Below are positions 8,256-16,767 of a stretch of 64,000 bases of DNA, piece by piece. The position numbers and the translations under genes were made by a program. Numbering within the stretch: the first letter of the stretch is position 1; each line of letters begins with the position of its first letter. The DNA is taken from NCBI GenBank assembly GCA_000335715.1, contig AMYZ01000002.1, positions 62,001-126,000 on the forward strand. The letters run 5' to 3'. This DNA is from a beta proteobacterium L13. Its GTDB lineage: Bacteria > Pseudomonadota > Gammaproteobacteria > Burkholderiales > Chromobacteriaceae. The notes beneath the pieces were generated by a model. That model saw nothing but the letters and a program-made list of their open reading frames with translations, was not told the origin of the DNA and did not search any database.

Positions 8256-10409
8256 TTATAGAGACGTCAGTTTGTCAGCAGCGTAACGCAAATCCAGCCA
8301 CTTGATGCCATGCTCGGCAAAATTGATCTGCAAGCGCACATCCTCCCCCGCGCCTTCGGCATTGATCACTACCCCGGCACCGAACTTGGTATGGCTCAGC
8401 GACTGGCCCACACGCCAGCCTCCCTGCCGGGCGGCAGCCTTTTGCTGCACAAAGGCCGGCTCGACCCAGCTTGTACGGCTGGCAACAGGCGCAGCTTTTA
8501 CCGTAGCAGATAAAACCTGTAACAGCTCGGCCGGAATCTCGTCCACAAAGCGCGAGCGGATGGGGTAACGGCTCTGCCCGTGCAGCATGCGGCTTTGCGC
8601 ATTGGTAAGGTAAAGCCGCTGTCTGGCACGAGTGATGGCCACGTACATCAGCCGCCGCTCTTCTTCCAGACCCTTGGCGTCATTAAAGCTGTTTTCGTGC
8701 GGGAACAGCCCTTCTTCCAGGCCCCCCACAAATACGGCGTTGAATTCGAGCCCTTTGGCCGCGTGTACGGTCATCAGCTGCAAGGCGTCTTCACCCGCAT
8801 CGGCCTGATGATCGCCCGCTTCCAGACTAGCCTGGGTCAGGAACTCGACCACGGCCAGCTGCGGCTCTTGCGGCATGAAGCCGGTGGCGGCATTGATCAG
8901 CTCGTCCAGGTTGGCCAGGCGCTCTTCGCCGTCTTTCTTGTCGGCCTCGTACATGGCACGCAGGCCGGAGTCGTCGATGACCAGGCTCACTTGCTCGGCC
9001 AGGTTCAAGGGCTCGCAGCGCTGGCGCAGTTTTTCCACCAGCAGTACAAACTCGGCCAGCTTGCCGGCGGTACGCCCGCCACCCGCCCCGCACGCGGCCT
9101 GCCACAGGCTGACGCCCTGCTCGCGGCTGGCGGTTTGCAGGTTTTCCACCGTGCGGGCACCAATGCCGCGGGCTGGTACGTTGATCACGCGCAGCAGGGC
9201 ATTGTCGTCGTCAGGGTTGATAGCCAGACGCAGGTAGGCCAGCGCGTGCTTGATTTCCTGGCGCTCGAAAAAGCGCAGGCCGCCGTAAATGCGATAGGCC
9301 ACGCCTGCCTGCACCAGCACATGCTCCAGAATGCGCGACTGGGCGTTGCTGCGGTACAGCACCGCCATGTCGGACAGGTCCCAGCCATCACGCTTGAGCG
9401 CTTTGACTTCGTCCACGATGAATTGCGCTTCTTCGCCATCGGAATAGGCATCAAACAGGCGGATCTTGTCGCCGGGGCCGGCCGCGGTCCACAGCTGTTT
9501 GCCCAGGCGGCCGTCGTTGCGTTCGATCAGCGCGTTGGCCGCATCCAGAATGGTGCCGGCCGAGCGGTAGTTCTGCTCCAGCCGCACCGGGGCCGCTACG
9601 CCGTAGTCGGCCAGCAGCGCGCGCATATTGCCTACTTCGGCGCCACGGAAGGCGTAGATGGACTGGTCGTCATCCCCCACGGCAAACAGCGCGTTGTCGG
9701 GGCCGGCCAGCAGCTTGAGCCAGGCGTACTGCAGGCGGTTGGTATCCTGGAATTCGTCCACCAGCACAAAGCGGAAACGGGCGCGATAGTGCTCGCACAA
9801 GGCCGCATTGCGCGACAACAGCTCGTAACTGCGCAGCAGCAGCTCGGCAAAATCCACCACGCCTTCGCGGTTGCACTGCGCGTCGTAGGCAGCGTACAGC
9901 TCGATCAGCTTTTTGGTATACGGGTCGTGCGCACTCAGCTGGCCGGCACGCACGCCGGCTTCTTTCTGGCCGTTGATGAACTGCTGCACCTGTTTGGGCG
10001 GAAATTTTTCGTCCGAGATGTCCAGGCTTTTGAGCAGGCGCTTGATGGCGCTTTGCTGCTCGCCGCTATCCAGAATCTGGAAGGTCTGCGGCAGGCCGGT
10101 ATCGCGGTAGTGCATGCGCAGCAGGCGGTTACACAGGCCGTGGAAGGTACCGATCCACATGGTTTTCACGTTCACCGGCATCATGGCGGCCAGGCGTGTC
10201 TGCATTTCGCGCGCGGCTTTATTGGTAAACGTTACCGCCAGAATGCTGGCCGGGTTGGCCTGGCCGGTTTGCAGTAGCCAGGCAATGCGCGTGGTGAGCA
10301 CCCGCGTTTTGCCACTGCCGGCGCCAGCCAGCACCAGCGCACTCTTGGCAGGCCAGGTTACGGCGGAAAGTTGTTCGGCGTTCAGGCCGGCGAGCAGGTC
10401 ATTATTCAT
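8256..10409 (-). CDS. uvrD: DNA helicase II UvrD
   Basis: SF1A 3'-5' helicase for nucleotide excision and mismatch repair. It has 717 residues, the normal UvrD length. Walker A LAGAGSGKTRVL (~residue 29), AVTFTNKAAREM (Ia), Walker B region VLVDEFQDTNRLQY, GDDDQSIYAFRGA (III), LEQNYRS (IV), VHAAKGLEFNAVF (V) and VAITRARQRLYL (VI) occur in order, followed by a C-terminal Tudor-like tail (GAGVVINAEGAGEDVRLQINF). Rep and PcrA are close relatives, but the C-terminal tail and length favour UvrD. It lies 30 nt upstream of the receiver-TPR gene. Confidence 0.92.
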   Translation of the reverse strand: MNNDLLAGLNAEQLSAVTWPAKSALVLAGAGSGKTRVLTTRIAWLLQTGQANPASILAVTFTNKAAREMQTRLAAMMPVNVKTMWIGTFHGLCNRLLRMHYRDTGLPQTFQILDSGEQQSAIKRLLKSLDISDEKFPPKQVQQFINGQKEAGVRAGQLSAHDPYTKKLIELYAAYDAQCNREGVVDFAELLLRSYELLSRNAALCEHYRARFRFVLVDEFQDTNRLQYAWLKLLAGPDNALFAVGDDDQSIYAFRGAEVGNMRALLADYGVAAPVRLEQNYRSAGTILDAANALIERNDGRLGKQLWTAAGPGDKIRLFDAYSDGEEAQFIVDEVKALKRDGWDLSDMAVLYRSNAQSRILEHVLVQAGVAYRIYGGLRFFERQEIKHALAYLRLAINPDDDNALLRVINVPARGIGARTVENLQTASREQGVSLWQAACGAGGGRTAGKLAEFVLLVEKLRQRCEPLNLAEQVSLVIDDSGLRAMYEADKKDGEERLANLDELINAATGFMPQEPQLAVVEFLTQASLEAGDHQADAGEDALQLMTVHAAKGLEFNAVFVGGLEEGLFPHENSFNDAKGLEEERRLMYVAITRARQRLYLTNAQSRMLHGQSRYPIRSRFVDEIPAELLQVLSATVKAAPVASRTSWVEPAFVQQKAAARQGGWRVGQSLSHTKFGAGVVINAEGAGEDVRLQINFAEHGIKWLDLRYAADKLTSL

Positions 10410-10459
10410 GTGGCGGGGTCAGGCAAATACGAAAGTAGCCATTCTACCAGCCAGCCGCC

Positions 10460-11470
10460 CTAGCCGCCGTGCGGGCTGCGCAGCAAGGTGGCGGCGATAC
10501 GAGTGTCGGTAGCCGGTAGCGGCTGGCCTTCCAGCAAAGCCAGCACTTTAGCCAGGCTGGCAACGGCCAAGCCTTCCGAATCCTGCTGTACCGCATCAAT
10601 GGCCAGCGGCAGGCAGTCCAGCAGCGCGTGGTGGTCGAAAGTCATCATGCTGCGCGGCGCGTCGTGCAGGCCGTGCTGGCGCAGATACGCCAGTACGCCT
10701 TCCAGCAGGGTAATGGAGGCGGTAAACAGCGCCTGCGGGTAACGCCCGTTGGCCGCATGCCAATCGCGCATCATGGCGTAGCCGGATTCGCGCAGGAAGT
10801 CGCGTTCGCACACCCAGCCCGGCTGTTCGGCCAAGCCGGCGTTGGCCAGTGCCTGGCGGTAACCCGCCAGGCGGTCGCGGCTGGGCGATAGCGCGGCCTG
10901 GCCACCAAAGTACACCAGCTCGCTGATGCCTGCGGCCAACCTGGGGGCCAGCAATTGCACCACGCTGTCAGTAGCGGCGGTCACCACCGAGGGGATGCCG
11001 CTGTCGTCCAGACGGCGATCGACAAACACCAGCGGCAGGCGGCGTGTCCATTTCTGGTAATGGCGGGCATCGCTGCTACAGGGCACCACCAGCATGCCGT
11101 CTACCTGGCGTGCCACCAGCTGGGTCATGCCGGCGCTTTCGCGCTCCGGGTCTTCGTCGCTGGTGACCATCAGCAGCTGCAGGTCGCGGGCGCGGCACAG
11201 GTTTTCCAGCGCCTGCGCCAGCGCGGCGTGGCTGGCGTTGGTCAGGTCGGGTATCACCAGGCCAATAGCCTGGCTGCGGCGGTTGCGCAGTGAACGCGCC
11301 GAGTGCGACGGGCTGAAGTTCAGCTCGCGCGCCACCTGCTCGACCCGCTCCACGGTGGCCTGGGCAATGCGGTAACGCTCGGCGTGGCCATTGAGCACCA
11401 TGCTGGCCGTGGTGCGCGACACCCCGGCAATGCGGGCAACATCGTCAATGGTCAGGCGCTGAAACGTCAT
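10460..11470 (-). CDS. LacI-family regulator (Cra/FruR-like), likely ribose operon repressor
   Basis: 336-residue LacI/GalR protein. It has an N-terminal helix-turn-helix (LTIDDVARIAGVSRTTASMVLNGHAERYRI), a hinge helix (NFSPSHSARSLRNRR) and a periplasmic-binding-protein-like sensor domain (AIGLVIPDLTNASHAALA). The head resembles Cra/FruR more than E. coli RbsR, but its place as the last gene of the rbs cluster argues for ribose control. An AGGAG site precedes the ATG. It is separated from rbsB by a terminator (11501-11531), so expression is probably low readthrough or from its own promoter. A candidate operator lies at 16394-16416. Confidence 0.8.
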   Translation of the reverse strand: MTFQRLTIDDVARIAGVSRTTASMVLNGHAERYRIAQATVERVEQVARELNFSPSHSARSLRNRRSQAIGLVIPDLTNASHAALAQALENLCRARDLQLLMVTSDEDPERESAGMTQLVARQVDGMLVVPCSSDARHYQKWTRRLPLVFVDRRLDDSGIPSVVTAATDSVVQLLAPRLAAGISELVYFGGQAALSPSRDRLAGYRQALANAGLAEQPGWVCERDFLRESGYAMMRDWHAANGRYPQALFTASITLLEGVLAYLRQHGLHDAPRSMMTFDHHALLDCLPLAIDAVQQDSEGLAVASLAKVLALLEGQPLPATDTRIAATLLRSPHGG

Positions 11471-11500
11471 GAAAAACTCCTGCGGTATGGCGGGGCAAAG

Positions 11501-11531
11501 AAAATCCCTGCCAGCACGGTGCCGACAGGGA
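11501..11531 (-). terminator. Intrinsic terminator between rbsB and the regulator
   Basis: TCCCTG/CAGGGA outer stem (11505-11510 with 11526-11531) plus an inner GCAC/GTGC stem. On the - strand it is followed by TTTTCTTT. It would end most rbs transcripts after rbsB. Confidence 0.75.
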
Positions 11532-11585
11532 CCCTGATTGTATTACAGCGCCTCCCCTTCATAGCGGGTTGGCCGCATGTGCAGC

Positions 11586-11613
11586 TTACTTCACCAGGTT
11601 TACTTCACCAGGT
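11586..11613. repeat. 14-bp tandem duplication across the rbsB stop codon
   Basis: The 14-mer TTACTTCACCAGGT occurs twice head to tail (11586-11599, 11600-11613). On the - strand this duplicates the last codons and the TAA of rbsB, leaving the protein unaffected. It looks like a simple slippage duplication. Confidence 0.95.
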
Positions 11614-12532
11614 TCAGCGGTACCGGAATGAACTTGTCTACCGGCTGGCCGGCGATCAGTTTCTTGGCGGTCTGTACGCCGTACTGGCCGATCAGTTCCG
11701 GCTGTTGCTGTACGGTAGCGGCCAGGGTGCCACCTTTTACTGCGGCCACGGCGTCGGCGGTCGCATCAAAGCCCACCACCACCACGTTCTTCAGGCCGGC
11801 AGCCTGGATGGCTTTCACTGCGCCCAGCGCCATTTCGTCGTTGTGCGCAAATACGCCCTGGATGCCCTTGTTACCCTGGATGATGTTTTCCATCACCGAC
11901 AGGCCCTTGGCGCGGTCAAAGTCGGCCGGCTGTTTGGCCAGCAGTTTCACGTCGGCCTTGCCGTCTACTACCTGATGGAAACCCTGGCCACGCTCGCGCG
12001 CTGCGGAGGAACCGGCAATGCCTTCCAGCTCCACGATACTGCCCTTGCCACCCAGTTTTTCCAGCAGGAACTCGCCAGCCATCTTGCCACCCGCCACGTT
12101 GTCGGAGGCGATGTGGGCGCTCACGTCGGCACCGGTCACGCTACGGTCCAGCGATACCACCTTGATACCCTTGCTGGTGGCTTCTTTCACCACATTGGCT
12201 ACCGCGGCGGAGTCGGTCGGGTTGATCAGGATGACGTTCACTTTCTTCTGGATCAGGTCTTCCACGCTGGCCTGTTGCTTGGCCGGGTCGTCCTGCGCGT
12301 CCACGGTAATCAGGTTGATGCCTTCTTTCTTGGCCTCGGCTTCGGCGCCGTCACGCAGCGACACGAAGAACGGGTTGTTCAGCGTGGATACGGCCAGGCC
12401 AACGGTAGCGGTGCTGGCCACAGCAGCCGGCTCGCTGGCGGCGGCCGGTGCACTGTCCGGGCCTTGCTTGGAGCAGGCGGCGATACCGAAAGCCAGCAGG
12501 CTGGCCAGCAGCGGGGTAATGATGCGATTCAT
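11600..12532 (-). CDS. rbsB: Ribose ABC transporter substrate-binding protein RbsB (lipoprotein form)
   Basis: Captures D-ribose outside the inner membrane and delivers it to RbsC/RbsA. It has 310 residues and the type I periplasmic-binding fold: VGLAVSTLNNPFFVSLRDGAE, INPTDSAAVANVV, VSLDRSVTG, HNDEMALGAVKA. The signal sequence ends in GIAAC followed by a Ser/Ala/Pro linker, so it is predicted to be a lipoprotein, which is unusual for a Gram-negative ribose-binding protein. GGGAG precedes the ATG. The neighbours rbsC, rbsA, rbsD and rbsK make the ribose assignment strong, although related pentoses are possible. Confidence 0.9.
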   Translation of the reverse strand: MNRIITPLLASLLAFGIAACSKQGPDSAPAAASEPAAVASTATVGLAVSTLNNPFFVSLRDGAEAEAKKEGINLITVDAQDDPAKQQASVEDLIQKKVNVILINPTDSAAVANVVKEATSKGIKVVSLDRSVTGADVSAHIASDNVAGGKMAGEFLLEKLGGKGSIVELEGIAGSSAARERGQGFHQVVDGKADVKLLAKQPADFDRAKGLSVMENIIQGNKGIQGVFAHNDEMALGAVKAIQAAGLKNVVVVGFDATADAVAAVKGGTLAATVQQQPELIGQYGVQTAKKLIAGQPVDKFIPVPLNLVK

Positions 12533-12572
12533 GGTGCGACTCCCTGTTTTATTGAACTACACGTGTTGCCGC

Positions 12573-12591
12573 CGCCGGCCACCTGCCGGCG
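12573..12591 (-). other. Hairpin in the rbsC-rbsB spacer
   Basis: Perfect 7-bp GC stem (12573-12579 with 12585-12591) and a 5-nt loop in the 65-nt gap, without a T-run. It probably protects or separates rbsB mRNA, which usually needs to be in excess over the permease. Confidence 0.5.
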
Positions 12592-12597
12592 ACCGGT

Positions 12598-13536
12598 TTA
12601 CTTCTTGCCTGCGCGGTCCAGCAGCACCGCCAGCAGGATGACTGCGCCCTTGATCACTTGCTGGTAGAACGACGACACGCCCAGCAGGTTGAGGCCGTTA
12701 TTCAGTACGCCGATCAGCAGCGCCCCCATCAGGGTGCCGAAGATCCAGCCGCGCCCGCCGGTAAGGCTGGTGCCGCCCAGCACTACCGCTGCAATGGCGT
12801 CCAGCTCGTAGCCGGTACCGGCGGTAGGCTGCGCCGAGTTCAGGCGCGAGGTCAGCACCACGCCCGCCATCGCCGACATGGCACCGGACACGGTATAGAC
12901 CCAGATCTTGACGCGATCCACCTTCACGCCGGACAGGCGCGAAGCTTCCTCGTTACCGCCGGTGGCGTACACGTGGCGGCCGAACACGGTCTGCTTCAGC
13001 AGGAACCAGAAGCCGGCAAACATCAGCAGCATCCACACCACCGGTACCGGTACCAGGCCGGCCACGTAGCCGCCACCCAGCATCTGGAAGAAATCACTGT
13101 CCAGGCCGGTAATGGGGCTGCCACCGGAAAACACCAGCGACAGGCCGCGCAGAATGGTCATCGACGCCAGCGTGGCGATAAACGGCGCCACCTTGCCCTT
13201 GCTGATGATCCAGCCGTTGGCAAAGCCCATGGCCGCGCCAGCGCCAATGCCCAGCAGCGTAGCCAGCACCGGGTCCAGCCCGCTCTGGATCATCAGCGCA
13301 ATGCATACCGACGACAGCGCCAGGATGGAACCGACCGACAGGTCGATGCCGCCCAGCAGGATGACCAGCGTCATGCCAAAGGCGATCAAGGCGTTGATCG
13401 ACACCTGGCGCATCACGTTCATCAGGTTGCCCACGGTGAGGAAATCCGGGCTCATGATGGCCAGCGCGCCGGAAACCACCAGCAGCGCGATGAAGGGGCC
13501 CAGCTTTTGCAGCGTGGCTTTTTGTTGTGCAGTCAT
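12598..13536 (-). CDS. rbsC: Ribose ABC transporter permease RbsC
   Basis: Inner-membrane permease (BPD_transp_2 family), 312 residues with about 8-10 hydrophobic segments and the family signatures LIAFGMTLVILLGGIDLSVGS, GTGYELDAIAAVVLGGTSLTGGRG and GVLNNGLNLLGVSSFYQQVIKG. The open frame continues upstream to 13623 inside rbsA, but the ATG at 13536 has AGGA at suitable spacing and gives the family length (E. coli 321). It starts 4 nt after the rbsA stop, so the two are coupled. Confidence 0.93.
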   Translation of the reverse strand: MTAQQKATLQKLGPFIALLVVSGALAIMSPDFLTVGNLMNVMRQVSINALIAFGMTLVILLGGIDLSVGSILALSSVCIALMIQSGLDPVLATLLGIGAGAAMGFANGWIISKGKVAPFIATLASMTILRGLSLVFSGGSPITGLDSDFFQMLGGGYVAGLVPVPVVWMLLMFAGFWFLLKQTVFGRHVYATGGNEEASRLSGVKVDRVKIWVYTVSGAMSAMAGVVLTSRLNSAQPTAGTGYELDAIAAVVLGGTSLTGGRGWIFGTLMGALLIGVLNNGLNLLGVSSFYQQVIKGAVILLAVLLDRAGKK

Positions 13537-13540
13537 GCTC

Positions 13541-15049
13541 TCAATCCTGTGTTGTGCGGGTGTCGTGGCCGGCGGTGCCGGTGGCTGCGGCCATGATGTC
13601 TTCCTGGCTGAGGTTGGCCGCATCGAACAGCGCGGTCTGGCGCCCCTCGTGCAGCACCAGAATGCGGTTGCTCATCGCCATCACCTCGGGCAGCTCGGAC
13701 GACACCATCACGATGGCCACGCCGGCGGCGGCCAGCTGGTTGATGATGTGGTAAATCTCGGCCTTGCCGCCTACGTCCACGCCGCGTGTGGGTTCGTCCA
13801 GCAGCAGCACCTTGGGCGGCTTGGCCAGCCATTTGGCAAACACCACTTTTTGCTGGTTGCCGCCGGATAGCGATTTCACGTCCAGCTCGGCGTCGCGGGT
13901 GCGGATACGCAGCTGGCTGATTTGCTGCGCCACCACTGCCTGCTCGGCCGCGCCGTTTACCACGCCCAGGCGGGCGTAGCTATCCAGATGCACCAGCGTG
14001 GCGTTTTCGCGTACCGACATGCCCAGCACCAGGCCCTGGCTCTTGCGGTCTTCTGTCACAAACGCCAGGCCGGCAGCAATGGCGGCAGCCGGGCTGCGCA
14101 CGTCCAGCGGCGCGCCGTCCAACCAGACGTCGCCAGCAGTGCGGCGGTTCACGCCAAACAGCGTGTTGAGGATTTCGCTGCGCCCGGCGCCCATCAGGCC
14201 GGCAATGCCCAGCACCTCGCCGGCGCGGGCCTCGAAGCTGATGCCGTCGATGTGGCGGCCGTCAGACAGGCCGCGTACCGCCAAGCGCACCGCGCCCGGC
14301 TGCACATCGCGCCCCGGGAAGCGGTCGCCGATCTCGCGGCCAACCATCAGCTTCACCACTTCGTCAAAGCCGGTGTCGGCAATCACGCGCTCGCCCACAA
14401 AGCAGCCATCGCGCAGCACGCTGATCTTGTCGCAGATGTGAAAGATCTCTTCCATGCGGTGCGACACGTACACAATGGCCACGCCGCGTGCCTTCAGGCC
14501 GCGCATCAGCGCAAACAGGGTGTCGATCTCGCGCGCCGACAGCGCGGCGGTGGGCTCGTCCATGATCAGCACGCGGGCGTCCATCGCCAGAGCCTTGGCG
14601 ATTTCCACCATCTGCTGCTGGCCGATGGACAAGCTGCCCGCTTCGGCGTCCACGTCGATCTGGCTGGCGCCCAGCGCGTCCAGCTGCGCGCGCGCCTGCT
14701 GGCGCATGGTGGCGCGCTGGATCACGCCAAAGCGCGAGGGCTCGCGGCCCAGAAACAGGTTTTCCATCACCGACAGCTGCGGAATCAGGTTCAGTTCCTG
14801 GTGGATGATGGCAATGCCCGCCGCCTCCGCGTCGCGGGTGCTGCGGATGGCCACGGCCTGGCCGTCTACCGTCACGCTGCCGCTGTCCGGCTGGTACACA
14901 CCGCTGAGGATCTTCATCAGCGTGGACTTGCCGGCGCCGTTTTCGCCCATCAGCGCGTGGATTTCGCCACCGTGCAGGGTGAAGTCCACGTTTTCCAGCA
15001 CCCGCACCGGGCCAAAGGCCTTGCAGATGCCACGCATGCTTACCTTCAT
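13541..15049 (-). CDS. rbsA: Ribose ABC transporter ATP-binding protein RbsA
   Basis: Duplicated sugar-importer ATPase, 502 residues. The first half has Walker A GENGAGKSTLMK, signature LSIGQQQMVEIAKAL and Walker B RVLIMDEPTAAL. The second half has the degenerate GLMGAGRSEIL, signature SLSGGNQQKVVFAKWL and LLLDEPTRGVDVG. This asymmetric architecture is typical of RbsA/MglA/XylG. A GGAGG site overlapping the rbsD stop precedes the ATG. One exact copy of the dispersed AGGTTGGCCGCA repeat lies in this gene (13611-13622). Confidence 0.94.
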   Translation of the reverse strand: MKVSMRGICKAFGPVRVLENVDFTLHGGEIHALMGENGAGKSTLMKILSGVYQPDSGSVTVDGQAVAIRSTRDAEAAGIAIIHQELNLIPQLSVMENLFLGREPSRFGVIQRATMRQQARAQLDALGASQIDVDAEAGSLSIGQQQMVEIAKALAMDARVLIMDEPTAALSAREIDTLFALMRGLKARGVAIVYVSHRMEEIFHICDKISVLRDGCFVGERVIADTGFDEVVKLMVGREIGDRFPGRDVQPGAVRLAVRGLSDGRHIDGISFEARAGEVLGIAGLMGAGRSEILNTLFGVNRRTAGDVWLDGAPLDVRSPAAAIAAGLAFVTEDRKSQGLVLGMSVRENATLVHLDSYARLGVVNGAAEQAVVAQQISQLRIRTRDAELDVKSLSGGNQQKVVFAKWLAKPPKVLLLDEPTRGVDVGGKAEIYHIINQLAAAGVAIVMVSSELPEVMAMSNRILVLHEGRQTALFDAANLSQEDIMAAATGTAGHDTRTTQD

Positions 15050-15058
15050 CGCCGCCTC

Positions 15059-15457
15059 CTAGAAAATCACGCCGGCGTACAGGATCACATTGGCGTACGG
15101 CGTGGCGTCGCCGGTGCGGATCACCGCCCGCGCCTGGCGGCAGTGCTGCTTGAACGCTTCGTGGCTGACAAATTCGGTGGCAATGCCCTGCCCTGGCAGG
15201 GCAGCGGCCAGCGCCGACACCGCCGGGTTGTGGCTGTGGCACTCGCTGGCAAACAGTGCGCGCTCGCAGGCCATATCGGCCAGTATGGTGTCCAGCACGC
15301 GGGCAAAGCCTGGCTCGCCCAGCGCCAGCGACACGTCGATGCACTCCACCCCCGGTGGCACCGGCAGGCCGCAATCGGCGATGACGATGCTGTCGGTGTG
15401 GCCCAGGCAGGCCAGCACGCGGGCGATATCACGGTTCAGATGACCCAGCTTTTTCAT
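15059..15457 (-). CDS. rbsD: D-ribose pyranase RbsD
   Basis: Converts beta-pyranose to beta-furanose ribose, the form used by ribokinase. It has 132 residues, close to E. coli (139). The N-terminus MKKLGHLNRDIARVLACLGHTD contains the active-site His20 region, and the motifs IADCGLPVP and RTGDATPYANVILYAGV are typical. It overlaps rbsK by 4 nt (ATGA). Confidence 0.93.
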   Translation of the reverse strand: MKKLGHLNRDIARVLACLGHTDSIVIADCGLPVPPGVECIDVSLALGEPGFARVLDTILADMACERALFASECHSHNPAVSALAAALPGQGIATEFVSHEAFKQHCRQARAVIRTGDATPYANVILYAGVIF

Positions 15458-16344
15458 GCGGCGTGCTCCTGCAAAAAGGTGTCCAGTGCGGCCAGGGTCG
15501 GCATGCCGCCTTGTGCGCCAGGCTGCGTTACCGACAAGGCACCGGCTGCCGCGGCGCGGCGTACCGCTTCGGGCTGGCCCAGGTGCAGGAAGGTGGCCAG
15601 CGCGCCATTGAAGGTGTCACCAGCACCGGTGGTGTCTACCGGCGTCACGGCAAAGCCTGGCTGGTGCTGCAGCTGGCCACCGACATCGGCAAAGAAGGCG
15701 CCTTCGGCACCGTGCGTCATCACGATGCGGCCGCCTGCAGCAGCCACCAGCTCGCGCCATGGCTGCTGGCTGGCCAGCGTGGTGGCCAGCTCGAATTCGT
15801 TAGGGGTCAGTACGCTGACGCGGGCCAGCAGCGCGGCCGGCAGCGCCACCGCTGGCGCCGGGTTCAGCAGGAACGGCTTGCCATGGCGTGCGGCCAACAT
15901 GGCGGCGTGCTCTACAGTAGCCAGCGGCACTTCCAGCTGTGCCAGCACCACGTCGGCGTCGGCAAAGGCCTGCTCGGCGGCGTCCAGCTGCGCGGGCTGC
16001 AGCGCATGGTTGGCGCCCGGCACCACGATGATGGCGTTATCGCTGCCACACAGAGTAATGCTGGCCACGCCAGTGGCCACGTCCACCTCGCTGACCCAGC
16101 GCGTGTCCACGCCTTCGTTGGCCAGCACGGTTTTTAGTTCGGCACCAAACGCATCGCGGCCGACACAGCCGATCATGCTGACTTGCGCCCCCAGCCGTGC
16201 GGCAGCCACCGCCTGGTTGGCACCCTTGCCGCCCGGATAGGTGGCAAAGCCGCTGCCGCTGAGCGTTTCACCCAGCCGTGGCATGGTGGGGCTATTTACC
16301 ACCATGTCCATATTGATACTGCCTATTACCAGCACACGCGTCAT
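15454..16344 (-). CDS. rbsK: Ribokinase RbsK
   Basis: Phosphorylates ribose to ribose-5-phosphate for the pentose phosphate pathway. PfkB family, 296 residues. It shows VIGSINMDMVV at the N-terminus, GGKGANQAVAAARLG (sugar-binding GG motif) and the catalytic anion hole TTGAGDTFNGALA with the base Asp. It is the first gene of the leftward rbs operon (rbsK-D-A-C-B), an order different from E. coli rbsDACBKR. GGAG lies ~11 nt before the ATG. Confidence 0.94.
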   Translation of the reverse strand: MTRVLVIGSINMDMVVNSPTMPRLGETLSGSGFATYPGGKGANQAVAAARLGAQVSMIGCVGRDAFGAELKTVLANEGVDTRWVSEVDVATGVASITLCGSDNAIIVVPGANHALQPAQLDAAEQAFADADVVLAQLEVPLATVEHAAMLAARHGKPFLLNPAPAVALPAALLARVSVLTPNEFELATTLASQQPWRELVAAAGGRIVMTHGAEGAFFADVGGQLQHQPGFAVTPVDTTGAGDTFNGALATFLHLGQPEAVRRAAAAGALSVTQPGAQGGMPTLAALDTFLQEHAA

Positions 16345-16393
16345 CGCGCTTGTCTCCTGCCTGCGGCCAACCTTGGTGGCAAACCGCGTTATC

Positions 16394-16416
16394 TGTTAGC
16401 TAACGTTTAGCTAAAA
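16394..16416 (-). promoter_or_regulatory. LacI-type operator candidate upstream of rbsK
   Basis: Inverted repeat with 10-bp arms TGTTAGCTAA and TTAGCTAAAA (one mismatch) around a CGT centre, 50 nt before the rbsK ATG. The size, the odd centre and the GCTAA/TTAGC half-sites fit LacI-family operators. The natural candidate ligand is the regulator at 10460-11470. A copy of the dispersed 12-mer (16362-16373) lies between it and rbsK. Confidence 0.65.
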
Positions 16417-16701
16417 CGTCATCAGCCAGCGCGAATGCTAGCGCACAGAACCAGCGGCAGGAAAGGGAAAAACGCAAAAAATGTAAGCCACGCACTACAC
16501 AAAAGCATCGAATATGCCATTGACAATCAACAAAGTACCGCACAACCAGGCGTTAGCATGCTCAGCAACCTCAAACGCGCCTGCGCTGTAGTTGCAGTGC
16601 ACAAATCCTGCCAGGCCACGGCAGCAAGCCTGGCCAGCCGCCAACACCGCAATGCAACACAACCAGGCAGCAAAATGCGGCGATCACCTACTGGCGATGC
16701 G
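16417..16701. other. Gene-free stretch upstream of the rbs operon
   Basis: 285 bases between the rbs operator and the acyltransferase terminator. Open frames on both strands here (16435-16794 +, 16527-16802 -) have no ribosome-binding site, no recognisable family and a low-complexity composition, so I do not call them. The rbs promoter should lie in the operator-proximal part, but I could not identify convincing -35/-10 boxes. Confidence 0.5.
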
Positions 16702-16744
16702 GCAAAAAACAACACCCTCTGGCGATGTGTATCGCAAGAGGGTG
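16702..16744 (-). terminator. Intrinsic terminator after the acyltransferase
   Basis: Arms CACCCTCT/AGAGGGTG (16713-16720 with 16737-16744) extended by an inner GCGAT/ATCGC stem with a GTGT loop. The - strand continues into TTGTTTTTTG. It lies 23 nt after the acyltransferase stop. Confidence 0.85.
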
Positions 16745-16767
16745 CTTTCAGACGGACATTGCGGGGC

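Noticed and set aside
16747-16755. TTCAGACGG, nine bases of the Neisseria DUS core
   Set aside because: Single occurrence seen, tenth base does not match, not paired and not repeated elsewhere in the window; consistent with chance. The canonical DUS does not appear to be used here.
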